Assembly: GCF_008065375.1 (NCBI RefSeq)
Contig: NZ_MU084032.1
Span: 3,156-67,155, forward strand
Source of the DNA: Nonomuraea sp. SYSU D8015
Lineage (GTDB): Bacteria > Actinomycetota > Actinomycetes > Streptosporangiales > Streptosporangiaceae
Direction of reading: 5' to 3'
DNA: 64,000 bases
Positions 16,010 to 24,590 of this stretch are shown here, piece by piece. Made by a program: the position numbers and the translations under genes. The first letter of the stretch is position 1, and every line of letters begins with the position of its first letter. The notes beneath the pieces are model-generated. The model did not search any database. It worked only from the letters and a program-made list of their open reading frames with translations, and was not told the DNA's origin.

Positions 16010-16332
16010 CGGAATGTGTTCTCCACGGGTTCGAAGTCTGAAGGCGCGCCTGCGCCGACCACGGTGATGGCCGGCGCGGCGACGACCGGCTTGTCGTCAG
16101 TGGAACCGCAGCGGGCGACGGTGATCGTGTTCAGCGCATGCCGCGAGGGCGCCCGGTCCAGGGAGCGCGTCTCAGGGCGCGGCGAGGCCGTGGGCATGCG
16201 GCAAAGGCCCGGCGGCGCGGCCGGCGGCCGTGGCGCGGGGGCCGGCTCGGACGGCCGGCGCACGATCAGCGGATCAGACGGCCAGTGCGGTTCCGGCCTG
16301 CCCGCGAGGAGGTCCGCGCCGTACGAGGGCAT
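16006..16332 (-). CDS. Doubtful small proline-rich ORF upstream of the binding protein
   Basis: A 108-codon frame whose stop overlaps the binding-protein ATG as ATGA and whose 5' end overlaps the upstream membrane-protein gene by 59 bp. The product is rich in Pro, Ala and Arg, with no signal peptide, membrane segment or recognisable domain. Overlap with a real start is weakly in favour of translation; the composition is what a random high-GC frame gives. The alternative reading is that 16010-16273 is simply the promoter region of the importer operon. Confidence 0.2.
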   Translation of the reverse strand: MPSYGADLLAGRPEPHWPSDPLIVRRPSEPAPAPRPPAAPPGLCRMPTASPRPETRSLDRAPSRHALNTITVARCGSTDDKPVVAAPAITVVGAGAPSDFEPVENTFR

Positions 16333-16879
16333 GTCTCAGAAAGAGCCGGATGCACGCGGTCTCGTCCTCGCCCACGTGCGCGATCGCCCGCGGCCCGGGG
16401 GAGGTCCATCCGGCCGCCATGAACAGCAGGACCAGCAGCGGGCGCAGCACCCGGCCGGCCAGCTGCCGCACCAGTGTGCACAGACCCGCCTCGACCCACC
16501 GCAACCACACGGAGGTCAGCAGCACGGCCGCCGCGTGCATGAGCAGCATCCCCGAGCTCGTGGAGCCCGCCTGGTCCAGCTGGCTCATGTCCATGCCCGG
16601 CGTGTGCACATGGTGCGCCATCGTCGGCCGGTCGGCGTTCGGAGTGAGCAGGACGTGCAGGATGACCTGCGACAAGGCCGTCGCGGGCAGGATGGAGCCC
16701 AGGCTGCGTTCGCGTCCGGTCAACGCCAGCGCGGGCGGCAGGAGAAGCAGAAATCCCTTCAGGGCCTGCGCCGGATCGAAGGAGCCCCCACCGGCGAGGT
16801 GTCCGAGCACGGCCAGGGCGGCGCACGTGGCGGCGAAGCTCGCCGCGCGCACCCACCGCACCACCGAGAACGGACCCAT
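16274..16879 (-). CDS. Small polytopic membrane protein, paralogue of the divergent 17012-17563 gene
   Basis: A 201-residue integral membrane protein of unrecognised family with roughly five hydrophobic segments. A loop in the middle contains a His/Met-rich stretch, TMAHHVHTPGMDMSQ, which could bind metal. The closing part, GMLLMHAAAVLLTSVWLRW, then RVLRPLLVLLFMAAG and finally RRGPP, is clearly related to the divergent gene on the plus strand. The ATG at 16879 was chosen because GGGAGG lies 11 bases upstream; a start 24 bases earlier is possible. Context between a siderophore importer and a PepSY membrane protein suggests a role in metal or siderophore handling at the membrane. Function is unknown. 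Confidence 0.65.
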   Translation of the reverse strand: MGPFSVVRWVRAASFAATCAALAVLGHLAGGGSFDPAQALKGFLLLLPPALALTGRERSLGSILPATALSQVILHVLLTPNADRPTMAHHVHTPGMDMSQLDQAGSTSSGMLLMHAAAVLLTSVWLRWVEAGLCTLVRQLAGRVLRPLLVLLFMAAGWTSPGPRAIAHVGEDETACIRLFLRHALVRRGPPRGQAGTALAV

Positions 16880-17011
16880 ACCGAAAAGATCCTCCCACAC
16901 CACGGCCGAGGCCTGGAGATCGCTTGTGAGGGAGATACGCAGCCTGCGCGTGCTCGGTTCAGCTCACCGCTTCCGCTAGGCACCGCGCCCACCACGTGGC
17001 ACCATGGCCGC

Positions 17012-17563
17012 GTGCATGCTGGTCGGCCCCTGTTGCGGGCGATGCGTTCCGCGGTGTTCGCGGCAGTGTGCGTGCTGGTCTCGGCTGCATTGCACGCGTT
17101 CGCCGGAGGCGAGCCGGTCCGCCCGGGCACGTCGCTCGGCGCGCTGGCGCTGGCCTGGACGGGCGCGTTCCTGCTCGGCGGCCGCCAGCGAGGCATGGAC
17201 GCGCTGCTCGGGGCGTGTTTCGCCACGCAGTACGGCATGCACCACCTGTTCAGCGTGGGGGCCCCGGTTCCTGCGCATGAGCACGGAACCGGCCTGGGCA
17301 TGCTGCTGGTGCACGCCATGACGGCGCTCCTGTCGGCCTGGTGGCTGGAGCGGGGCGAGTCGGCTCTGGCCACCCTGCTGCATCTGGCCGTCGCCTCCAT
17401 CGGCCGCTGGTGGAGCGCCCTGCTGATCCTGGCGGGTGGGTTGGTGGAGGTGGACCTCCACGGCCGCCGACCGTCGTGGGACGGTCGCGTGCCCTTCCCG
17501 CAAGCCCTGGTCGCGGCGGTGATCTCCCGGCGGGGCCCACCCTCGCGTTTCTCCCTCATCTGA
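17012..17563 (+). CDS. Small polytopic membrane protein, paralogue of the divergent 16274-16879 gene
   Basis: A protein of about 183 residues with four or five hydrophobic segments, including SAVFAAVCVLVSAALHAFAG, and a shorter His-containing loop around GMHHLFSVGAPVPAHEHG. It matches the divergent neighbour in topology and in GMLLVHAMTALLSAWWLERG and the C-terminal RRGPP motif, so the two look like a divergent duplication. The start is uncertain: GTG at 17012 or ATG at 17042, neither with a good Shine-Dalgarno. It is followed 97 bp later by the PepSY gene in the same direction and may be cotranscribed. No family name could be assigned. Confidence 0.6.
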   Translation: MHAGRPLLRAMRSAVFAAVCVLVSAALHAFAGGEPVRPGTSLGALALAWTGAFLLGGRQRGMDALLGACFATQYGMHHLFSVGAPVPAHEHGTGLGMLLVHAMTALLSAWWLERGESALATLLHLAVASIGRWWSALLILAGGLVEVDLHGRRPSWDGRVPFPQALVAAVISRRGPPSRFSLI

Positions 17564-17659
17564 TCTGGTTCCCCGGCCGCGGCCTGCCGTGCCGCCGCCT
17601 CTTCCGCCGCCGTGCCCTGCGGCGGGACCCGAGTCCCCTTGTGAGTGGAGAAACGCCCC

Positions 17660-19054
17660 ATGACCTCTACCGTCGACGTCACCGAGCAAACCCGCCCACC
17701 GTCTCCTGAGCGCCCGGCCTCCTGGGCGGCGCTGCGCCCGCTGGTGTTGCGACTGCACTTCTACGCAGGCGTCCTCATCGCCCCCTTCCTGCTCGTCGCC
17801 GCCACCACCGGCCTGCTGTACGCCGCCTCGTTCCAGATCGAGCAGGTCATCTACCAGCACGAGCTCACCGCGCCCGCCGGCCGGACCGCCCTCCCCCTGA
17901 GCCGGCAGATCGAGGCGGCCCGCGCGGCACAGCCCGCGGGCACGGTCATGGCGGTACGGCCCGCCGCCGAGCCGGGCCAGACCACGCGCGTGCTCATGGA
18001 CCAGCCGGGACTGCCCGAAAGCACGCAGCTGGCCGTCTTCGTCGACCCCCACACCGGCCAGGTACGCGGCACGCTGGAGAGCTACGGCAGCTCCGGCGCG
18101 CTGCCCGTCCGAGCCTGGATCTCCCACCTCCACCGCCATCTGCACCTGGGCGAGCCGGGACGCGTCTACAGTGAGCTGGCCGCCAGCTGGCTGTGGGTCG
18201 TGGCGCTCGGCGGCCTGGCTCTGTGGATCACCCGTCGCCGCCGCAACCGGCGCCACCTCGTCATGCCCGACCGCGCCGCCCGCGGGCCCCGCCGCACGCT
18301 GTCCTGGCACGGCTCGGTCGGCCTGTGGGCGGTGCTGGGCCTGCTGTTCCTGTCCGCGACCGGCCTGACCTGGTCGAAGTACGCCGGTGAGAACGTCGAC
18401 GAGCTCCGCTCGGCGCTCGCCTGGACGACCCCGTCGATCACTACTTCGGGCGGCGACCACGCCGCGCACACGGGCGCGGGAGGGCACCATGCCGCCACGG
18501 CCGACGTCGGCGTGGACCGCGTCGCCCAGGCCGCCGCCGGCAAGGGCCTGTCCGGTCCGCTGGAGATCGTGTGGCCCGGCGAGCCCGGCGAGCCCTACCT
18601 GGTCAAGGAGATCGACAAGACCGCGCCCACCCGGTTGGACCAGGTCGCCGTGGACGCCGCCACCGGACAGGTGACCGCCGAGCTGCGCTTCGCCGACTAC
18701 CCGCTTGCCGCCAAGCTGACCCGCTGGGGCATCGACGGGCACATGGGCCTGCTGTTCGGCCTGGCCAACCAGGTCCTGCTGGCCGCGCTGGCCGTCGGTC
18801 TGATCACCTTGATCGTGCTCGGTTACCGCATGTGGTGGCGCCGCCGGCCCACCCGCGGCTTCGGCAAGCCGTACCCGCCTGGCCGGTGGCGGCAGGTGCA
18901 CTGGGCCCTGCTGGCGCCGCTCGGACTGCTCGCCATCGCCGTGGGGGTCTTCCTGCCGCTGATGGGCATCTCGCTGGCCGCGTTCCTGCTGATCGACGCT
19001 CTGCTCGCGTATCTCCGGCAGCGGCGCCCAGCGGTCCGTCCCGGCGAAGAGTGA
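17660..19054 (+). CDS. PepSY-associated transmembrane protein
   Basis: A 464-residue protein of the PepSY_TM family with four main membrane spans: LHFYAGVLIAPFLLVAATTG near the start, WLWVVALGGLALWI, WHGSVGLWAVLGLLFLSATG and a C-terminal pair. Conserved histidines sit in RLHFYAG, SHLHRHLHLGEPGRV and SWHGSVG; the family includes iron-regulated membrane proteins and FoxB/FpiA-type siderophore reductases. An extracytoplasmic loop holds a His-rich patch, GGDHAAHTGAGGHHAA. A likely job is reduction of the imported metal complex or electron transfer in metal release. The ATG at 17660 is preferred over the in-frame GTG at 17645 because GGAG lies 9 bases upstream. Beside a siderophore cluster the link to iron or metal release is good inference, not proof. 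Confidence 0.85.
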   Translation: MTSTVDVTEQTRPPSPERPASWAALRPLVLRLHFYAGVLIAPFLLVAATTGLLYAASFQIEQVIYQHELTAPAGRTALPLSRQIEAARAAQPAGTVMAVRPAAEPGQTTRVLMDQPGLPESTQLAVFVDPHTGQVRGTLESYGSSGALPVRAWISHLHRHLHLGEPGRVYSELAASWLWVVALGGLALWITRRRRNRRHLVMPDRAARGPRRTLSWHGSVGLWAVLGLLFLSATGLTWSKYAGENVDELRSALAWTTPSITTSGGDHAAHTGAGGHHAATADVGVDRVAQAAAGKGLSGPLEIVWPGEPGEPYLVKEIDKTAPTRLDQVAVDAATGQVTAELRFADYPLAAKLTRWGIDGHMGLLFGLANQVLLAALAVGLITLIVLGYRMWWRRRPTRGFGKPYPPGRWRQVHWALLAPLGLLAIAVGVFLPLMGISLAAFLLIDALLAYLRQRRPAVRPGEE

Positions 19055-19139
19055 GCTCGACGACACCGCTCGACGGATTGTCCGCATGCGTCGCCTGCCG
19101 AAGATCGGGCTTCGGGAGGCGCCCCGTAAGCTGGAGTGT

Positions 19140-22100
19140 GTGGCTCCAGTGCTGACCCTGCTCGACGGCGTCCGCTGGCGAGGCGCGCGCGTGATCGGCG
19201 ACCGGGCGCAGACCCTGCTGGCGGTCCTCGCGCTGCACGGACGAGCAGGCGCCGGTGACCGGCAGTTGATCGAGGAGCTGTGGCGTGACGAGCCGCCGGC
19301 CAACCCCACGAAGGCGTTGCAGGTGGTGGTCTCCCGGACCCGGGCCGCGACCTGCGCCGACGCCGTGGTGCGGACGGCACGCGGCTACCGGCTCGGGCTT
19401 GCGGACGAGCAGGTGGACGCACTCCTGCTCGGCGATCTGGTGCGGCGGGCGCGTGGAGCGCTGGGCGAGGGCGAAGCCGCCGTCGCCCAGCGTCTCGCCG
19501 AAGAGGCGATGGGCCTGGCAGCGAACGGGCCGGCGACGTCCACCGGCCCGATGGCCGACCTGGTGGCCGTCGCCGCCGGGCACCTGGCCGAGGCGCGCCA
19601 CGTCATGGCACTCGCGCGAAGCCGAAGCGGCGACCACACGGGCGCGCTGCCCCTGCTGGAGGAGGCCGCCGCCGCACGGCCGTACGACGAAGAACTGCTC
19701 GCCTGCCTGCTGCGCAGCGAGGCCGCGGTGCGCGGCGCGGGCGCGGCGCTGGAACGCTACGAGCGATACCGCGCCGGCCTGGCCGAGCGCCTCGGCACAG
19801 ATCCCGGGCCCGCGCTCGCCCGCGTACACGCCGAACTGCTGGCCGCAGATCGGCCGGTGCGCGCGGGCATCCTGTTCGACGGCTCCTCACTGCTCGGCCG
19901 CGACGACGACGTCCGCGCGATCCAGGCCTTGTTACAGGACAACCGGGTGCTCTCCATCGTCGGTCCGGGTGGACTGGGCAAGACGCGGCTGGCGCACGTC
20001 GCCGGCCGGAACGCCGCGCAACCCATCGCCCACTTCGTCGAGCTCGTCGGCGTCTCCTCGCCCGAGGGCGTGGTCGGCGAGGTCGGCTCGGCGCTCGGGG
20101 TTCGCGACTCGGTCAGCGGGCGGCGCGTCCTCACCCCCGAACAACGCGCCGACGTCCGCGCCCGGATCGCCCAGCACCTCAACCAGGCGCCGGCGCTGCT
20201 CATCCTGGACAACTGTGAGCACGTGATCGAGGCCGTCGCCGACCTGGTCTCCTTCCTGACCGCGACCACCCGTGACCTGCGGGTGCTCACGACCTCCCGC
20301 GCGCCCTTGTCGATCCCCGCCGAGCGGGTCTACCTTCTCGGCGAGCTGAGGCCGGGCGACGCTGTGGAGCTGTTCCGGCAGCGCGCCGTGGCCACACGCC
20401 CGGACGTGCGGATCGATGAAGAGGCGGCCGCCGAGATCGTCACCCGGCTCGACGGGCTGCCGCTCGCGATCGAGCTGGCCGCGGCCAAGGTGCGAGTGAT
20501 GTCCGTGGAGGAGATCGCGCGGCGCTTGGCGGACCGGTTCGCCCTGCTGCGCGGCGGGAATCGCAGCGCTCCCGACCGGCACCAGACGCTCCTCGCGGTC
20601 ATCGACTGGTCGTGGAACCTGTTGAACGAGCCGGAACGGCGGGCCCTGCGCCGGCTCTCGCTCTTCGGTGACGGCTTCACGCTGGCCGCCGCCGAGCACG
20701 TGCTGGGGGCCCACGCTCTGCATGCCGTGCAGGCGCTGACCGAGCAGTCCCTGATGAGCGTCCGGGAGACCCGGTACGGCCTTCGCTACCGGATGCTGGA
20801 GACCGTCAGGGAGTTCGGCCGGATGCGGCTGGTGGAGGCCGGCGAGGAAGAGACGGCACGGGCGGCGCAACGGGCTTGGGCAACGGATTACGCCCTGGAG
20901 AACGGCGCGGTGATGTTCGGCCCTTCCCAGTTCGCGGCCGCCGACGCGCTGCGGGCCGAGGAGGGCAACCTGGCCGAGCTGCTCCGCCAGGCGCTCGGTG
21001 AGCCCGACCCGGCCACGGTGGTCCAGCTGCTGGCCGGGATCGGTGCGCTGTGGACCATCCGCGGCGACCACCTCCGGATCATCGTCCTCAGGGACGCGAT
21101 CACGCAGGCGGTCACCGACTGGTATCCGCCGCCGGAGCTCGAGGACGTGACCCGGCTGACCCTGCTGGTCGCTCTCATGAACATCATGATCATCACGGAC
21201 AGCCGCGATGAGGGACTGCGCGCCCTGCTCAGCAAGCTGCCCGTCCGTGACACGACGGACCCCCGCATCGCGGCGATGGCCATGGTGTTGCTCGCATCCG
21301 ACCCATCGCGAGGCGGCGATTCCCACCACCGGCTCTCGGAACTGTCCAGGAGCGCCGACCGTGAAGTGGCGCTGATGGCGGCGCAGATGAGCTCCCACAT
21401 CCTGGAGAACGCGGGAGACCTGGCAGGGGCGGTCGCGGCGGCCGAGCGGGGTCTGACACTGGTACGCGAGGACGACGGACCGTGGCTCGCGGCGATCCTG
21501 CATGCCGTGCTGGCTCACCTGATCATGCAGCTCGACGACCGCCGGCGGGCGGTCGGCCACGCACGGACCGCCCTTCCGGCTCTGAGCCGGCTCGGCGCCA
21601 CGGACGACGCGATTCAGCTGCGGTCGGTGCTGGTGTTCGCCGCGCTCGCCGAAGGCGACCATGCCACCGCGGAGGCCGAGCTCATGGAGATCTCTCGGAT
21701 CAACGACGGCGATGCGGTCCTCGGCGGGCTGGCGATCGTGCCCCTGTGCGCCGCCGAACTCGCCCTCGCCCGCGGCCGGACGGCAGACGCCCTGGCGGAA
21801 TACCGCGTGGCCGTCGAGCGGGCGCGTGACCTGCGCCTGCCCGGGTTGCCGTACACAGGATTCGAGCCGTGGGTGGTCACCGCGGAGGCACTCGCCCTGA
21901 CGGCGTACGCCTACCACGCCGGGCCGGCGGACCTCCCGTACGGTGAGGCGTTGTTCCACTCGTGCGCCAAGGACATGCTGTCCGAGGGAAGCCCTTTCCG
22001 CGACTACCCGGTGTGGGGATCGATGCTTTTCGCGCTCGGCGTCTGGGGGCTGCTGCGCGGTGCCCTGGAGCCCGGCGACGCGGTCAGGTTGCTGGTGCTG

Positions 22101-22406
22101 GCCGAGCGTTTCTCCTACAACCACATGCCCAGCATGTCCTTCGAGCGGATCGAACCGTACGCCGAAAGGGCCGCGCCCGGGATGATCGCCGCCGTGCGCG
22201 CCGAGTACGGCGATCGGCGGGGCGCGGACCTTCTCGACGAGGCCCGCGGGCTCGTCGAGAAGGTGTCACATGTGCCGCTTGTAGCTGCGCACCGACAGCG
22301 GCGCGAAGATCGCGATGACGACCAGGCAGGCCACGAGCGTCCAGACCGCCGCTCCGCTGACGAGACCGCTGTTGGCCAGGTCGCGAGCGGCCGTGACCAG
22401 GTGTGA
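19140..22406 (+). CDS. BTAD/NB-ARC/TPR large transcriptional regulator (AfsR-type)
   Basis: A regulator of about 1088 residues. The N-terminus is an OmpR-like winged helix (LLAVLALHGRAG, QLIEELWRDEPP, KALQVVVSRTRAAT), followed by a bacterial transcriptional activator domain (RPYDEELLACLLRSEAA), a P-loop NTPase with Walker A GPGGLGKTR and LLILDNCEHVIEA, and a long TPR-like helical C-terminal half. Such proteins often switch on secondary-metabolite or exporter genes in actinomycetes. The start is ambiguous (ATG 19086, GTG 19140 or GTG 19149). The last 46 residues or so run antisense through the 3' end of the ABC permease, and their composition is unlike the rest, suggesting the original stop was lost. 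Targets are unknown; the adjacent exporter or the metallophore cluster are candidates. Confidence 0.88.
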   Translation: MAPVLTLLDGVRWRGARVIGDRAQTLLAVLALHGRAGAGDRQLIEELWRDEPPANPTKALQVVVSRTRAATCADAVVRTARGYRLGLADEQVDALLLGDLVRRARGALGEGEAAVAQRLAEEAMGLAANGPATSTGPMADLVAVAAGHLAEARHVMALARSRSGDHTGALPLLEEAAAARPYDEELLACLLRSEAAVRGAGAALERYERYRAGLAERLGTDPGPALARVHAELLAADRPVRAGILFDGSSLLGRDDDVRAIQALLQDNRVLSIVGPGGLGKTRLAHVAGRNAAQPIAHFVELVGVSSPEGVVGEVGSALGVRDSVSGRRVLTPEQRADVRARIAQHLNQAPALLILDNCEHVIEAVADLVSFLTATTRDLRVLTTSRAPLSIPAERVYLLGELRPGDAVELFRQRAVATRPDVRIDEEAAAEIVTRLDGLPLAIELAAAKVRVMSVEEIARRLADRFALLRGGNRSAPDRHQTLLAVIDWSWNLLNEPERRALRRLSLFGDGFTLAAAEHVLGAHALHAVQALTEQSLMSVRETRYGLRYRMLETVREFGRMRLVEAGEEETARAAQRAWATDYALENGAVMFGPSQFAAADALRAEEGNLAELLRQALGEPDPATVVQLLAGIGALWTIRGDHLRIIVLRDAITQAVTDWYPPPELEDVTRLTLLVALMNIMIITDSRDEGLRALLSKLPVRDTTDPRIAAMAMVLLASDPSRGGDSHHRLSELSRSADREVALMAAQMSSHILENAGDLAGAVAAAERGLTLVREDDGPWLAAILHAVLAHLIMQLDDRRRAVGHARTALPALSRLGATDDAIQLRSVLVFAALAEGDHATAEAELMEISRINDGDAVLGGLAIVPLCAAELALARGRTADALAEYRVAVERARDLRLPGLPYTGFEPWVVTAEALALTAYAYHAGPADLPYGEALFHSCAKDMLSEGSPFRDYPVWGSMLFALGVWGLLRGALEPGDAVRLLVLAERFSYNHMPSMSFERIEPYAERAAPGMIAAVRAEYGDRRGADLLDEARGLVEKVSHVPLVAAHRQRREDRDDDQAGHERPDRRSADETAVGQVASGRDQV

Positions 22407-23102
22407 GACCGGGTTGATCTGGACAAAACTGGCAAGCCAGTTGGGCAGGGTCTCGACCGGGACGAACGCGTTGGACAGGAACGTCAGCGGGAACAGGATC
22501 ATCATGGAGATGCCCTGCACGGCCTGGGCGCTCCGGGCGATCGTGCCGACCCAGGTGAAGACCCACGCCAGCGACCAGCCGGTGAAGATCGCCAGCAGGA
22601 TCGCGGCGAGCACGCCGGCCGCTCCCCCGCCGGGCCGGTAGCCCATCAGCAGGCCCATGCCGAAGGTCAGGGTCGCCGCGATCGCGTACCGCAGCAGGTC
22701 GGCCACCATCGGACCGGCCAGCGGCGCGATCCGGGCGATCGGCAGCGACTTGAACCGGTCGAAAACCCCCTTCTCCATGTCCTCGCGTAGTTGCGTCCCC
22801 GTGGCCATGCACGTGGTCAGCACGGTCTGGGCGAGGATGCCCGGAATCATCAGCGGCAGGTAGCTCTCCACGTCACCGGCGATGGCGCCGCCGAAGATGT
22901 AGGCGAACATCGCGGTGAACAGGAGGGGCTGCAGCGCCACGTCGAAGAACTGCTCCGGGTTGCGGCGCATCTTCTTGAGAGCCCGCCACGCCATCGTCAG
23001 GGTCTGGCTGAGCGTCTCGCCCATGGAGACATGCCGCCGGGCGGCCGCCACGCGGTCCGCCGCGCGCACGGTTTCGCGGGCAGGTGCGATCGTGGTGCTC
23101 AT
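22266..23102 (-). CDS. ABC-2 type exporter permease (DrrB-like)
   Basis: A 278-residue membrane protein with six predicted spans, belonging to the ABC-2 permease family. Recognisable parts are the N-terminal amphipathic stretch TLTMAWRALKKMRRNPEQFF, then ATGTQLREDMEKGVFDRFKS and LPNWLASFVQINPVSHLV, typical of DrrB daunorubicin-type exporters. It pairs with the ATPase encoded immediately upstream, whose stop overlaps this ATG as ATGA. The substrate is unknown. Export of the nearby metallophore is possible but the pair lies 10 kb from the biosynthetic genes and next to its own BTAD regulator. Its 3' end overlaps the convergent regulator by 141 bp. Confidence 0.9.
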   Translation of the reverse strand: MSTTIAPARETVRAADRVAAARRHVSMGETLSQTLTMAWRALKKMRRNPEQFFDVALQPLLFTAMFAYIFGGAIAGDVESYLPLMIPGILAQTVLTTCMATGTQLREDMEKGVFDRFKSLPIARIAPLAGPMVADLLRYAIAATLTFGMGLLMGYRPGGGAAGVLAAILLAIFTGWSLAWVFTWVGTIARSAQAVQGISMMILFPLTFLSNAFVPVETLPNWLASFVQINPVSHLVTAARDLANSGLVSGAAVWTLVACLVVIAIFAPLSVRSYKRHM

Positions 23103-24142
23103 CGGTTCTCCTTAGCTTCGGTCTCGTCGTCACCGCCGGTCTCGTCGTCACCGCCGGTCTCCTGGCCGGTGAGGGCGAGGAACACCTCGTCCAGGCTGGG
23201 CTTGGCCACGCTCACCGAGGTGATCGCGACCCCGGCGGTCCGCAGCGCGATCAGCACGTCTGCTGCCAGGTCGGCCTGGTCGAGGGCGACGTTGAGCCGG
23301 CCCTGCTCCGGGCTGAGCACCGGTTCGCAGCCGAGGACACGCCGGACGACCTCCACCGCGGCGGGCACCTCGCCCGGGTCGGCGAGCAGCAGTTGAAGGG
23401 TGGAGTCGCCGACCGCGGTCTTCAGCTGGTCAGGGGTTCCTTCGGCCACCTTGCGGCCGTGGTCGATGACGGCGATCCGATCGGCGAGCTGGTCGGCCTC
23501 GTCGAGGTACTGCGTGGTCAGCAGCACCGTGCAGCCGTCGGCGACCAGGCCGCGGATGGTCTCCCACATCTGGCCGCGGGTACGCGGATCGAGACCTGTG
23601 GTCGGCTCGTCCAGAAAGATCAGCGGTGGTTTGCTGATCAAGCTGGCTGCCAGGTCGAGGCGTCGCCGCATGCCGCCGGAGAACTGCGCGATCGGCTTGT
23701 TCGCGGCCTCTTCCAGGCCGAACCGGCCGAGCAGCTCGGCGGAGATCCGCCGGGCGCGCGCGGAGGCGATCCCTTGCAGCCGGGCGAAGAGCCAGAGGTT
23801 CTCGCGCGCGGTGAGGTTCTCGTCGACCGACGCGTACTGTCCGGTGACGCCGACCAGCTGCCGGATCACGTGCGGGTTGCCGGCCACGTCGACACCGAAG
23901 ATCTCGGCACGGCCGGCGTCGATCTTCAGCAGGGTCGCCAGCATGCGTAGCGTGGTGGTCTTGCCGGCACCGTTCGGCCCGAGGACGCCGAAAATCTCAC
24001 CAGGGCGCACAGCCAGGTCGATCCCGTCGACGGCACGCTGGTCACCGAACGTCTTCACCAACGCCTCGGCACGGACGGCGAGGTCGCTTCCCCCGGAGAG
24101 GGCGAGCCGATCTCCGGTGCTGACATGTTCTGTGATGCTCAT
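23099..24142 (-). CDS. ABC exporter ATPase (DrrA-like, daunorubicin resistance family)
   Basis: An ATPase of about 347 residues with Walker A GPNGAGKTT, signature FSGGMRRRLDLA, Walker B LIFLDEPTTGLD and the C-terminal DrrA-type regulatory domain (TSVSVAKPSLDEVFLALTG). It energises the DrrB-like permease encoded just downstream. The extreme C-terminus carries a duplicated acidic unit, ETGGDD twice, from an 18-bp tandem repeat at about 23121-23160. The ATG at 24142 opens the sequence MSITEHVSTG; an in-frame ATG 30 bases upstream is less likely. The upstream 170 bp holds no evident gene. Confidence 0.9.
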   Translation of the reverse strand: MSITEHVSTGDRLALSGGSDLAVRAEALVKTFGDQRAVDGIDLAVRPGEIFGVLGPNGAGKTTTLRMLATLLKIDAGRAEIFGVDVAGNPHVIRQLVGVTGQYASVDENLTARENLWLFARLQGIASARARRISAELLGRFGLEEAANKPIAQFSGGMRRRLDLAASLISKPPLIFLDEPTTGLDPRTRGQMWETIRGLVADGCTVLLTTQYLDEADQLADRIAVIDHGRKVAEGTPDQLKTAVGDSTLQLLLADPGEVPAAVEVVRRVLGCEPVLSPEQGRLNVALDQADLAADVLIALRTAGVAITSVSVAKPSLDEVFLALTGQETGGDDETGGDDETEAKENR

Positions 24143-24310
24143 GGCATTCACAGTCGGCGGCGGCGGTTTCATGATGCCCTCGCCCTGGTTTCACGAAGTC
24201 GGCGCTGGTTTCACCATCCACCCGGCCTTATGCCGTTGCTGTCCGGGAGGGGCGGATGGTCTGGCCGGGGGTGAGGGTCGGCCCGTCCATGACACGGGCG
24301 GGGCCCGGGC

Positions 24311-24590
24311 TCAGCCGGCGAGGTCGGCGAGGTCGGCGAGCTGGGGCAGGGCGATGGTGTGGTGGGTGCGGCCGGCCTTGGCGTGGAGGTAGCGGAGGTT
24401 GCCGGGGGTGACGTGCACGCCGGTGGGGCGGGTGGCCCGGACGGTGAGGCCGAGGGTGCGCAGCTGGCGGGCCTTGTCGGGGTTGTTGGTCAGCAGGTCG
24501 AGGGTGTCGATGCCGAGGGCGCGGCGAGCATCTGGGCGGCGGCGGTAGGTAGAGCAGGACTCCTCCGGTGCCGGCGATGCGCTCGACGGC
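24311..24590 (-). pseudogene. Remnant of GTP cyclohydrolase II (RibA-like), internally deleted and frameshifted
   Basis: On the minus strand the segment ALGIDTLDLLTNNPDKARQL, followed by HVTPGNLRYLHAKAGRTHH, is a clear RibA C-terminus. Upstream, in another frame, AVERIAGTGGVLLYL matches the earlier RibA strand that normally precedes RQEGRGIGL. The approximately 60 residues between them, containing the catalytic region, are missing, and the N-terminal half is absent. The remnant directly abuts a broken marR remnant on the other strand near 24590. This is a decayed gene, not a functional riboflavin enzyme. Confidence 0.7.
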
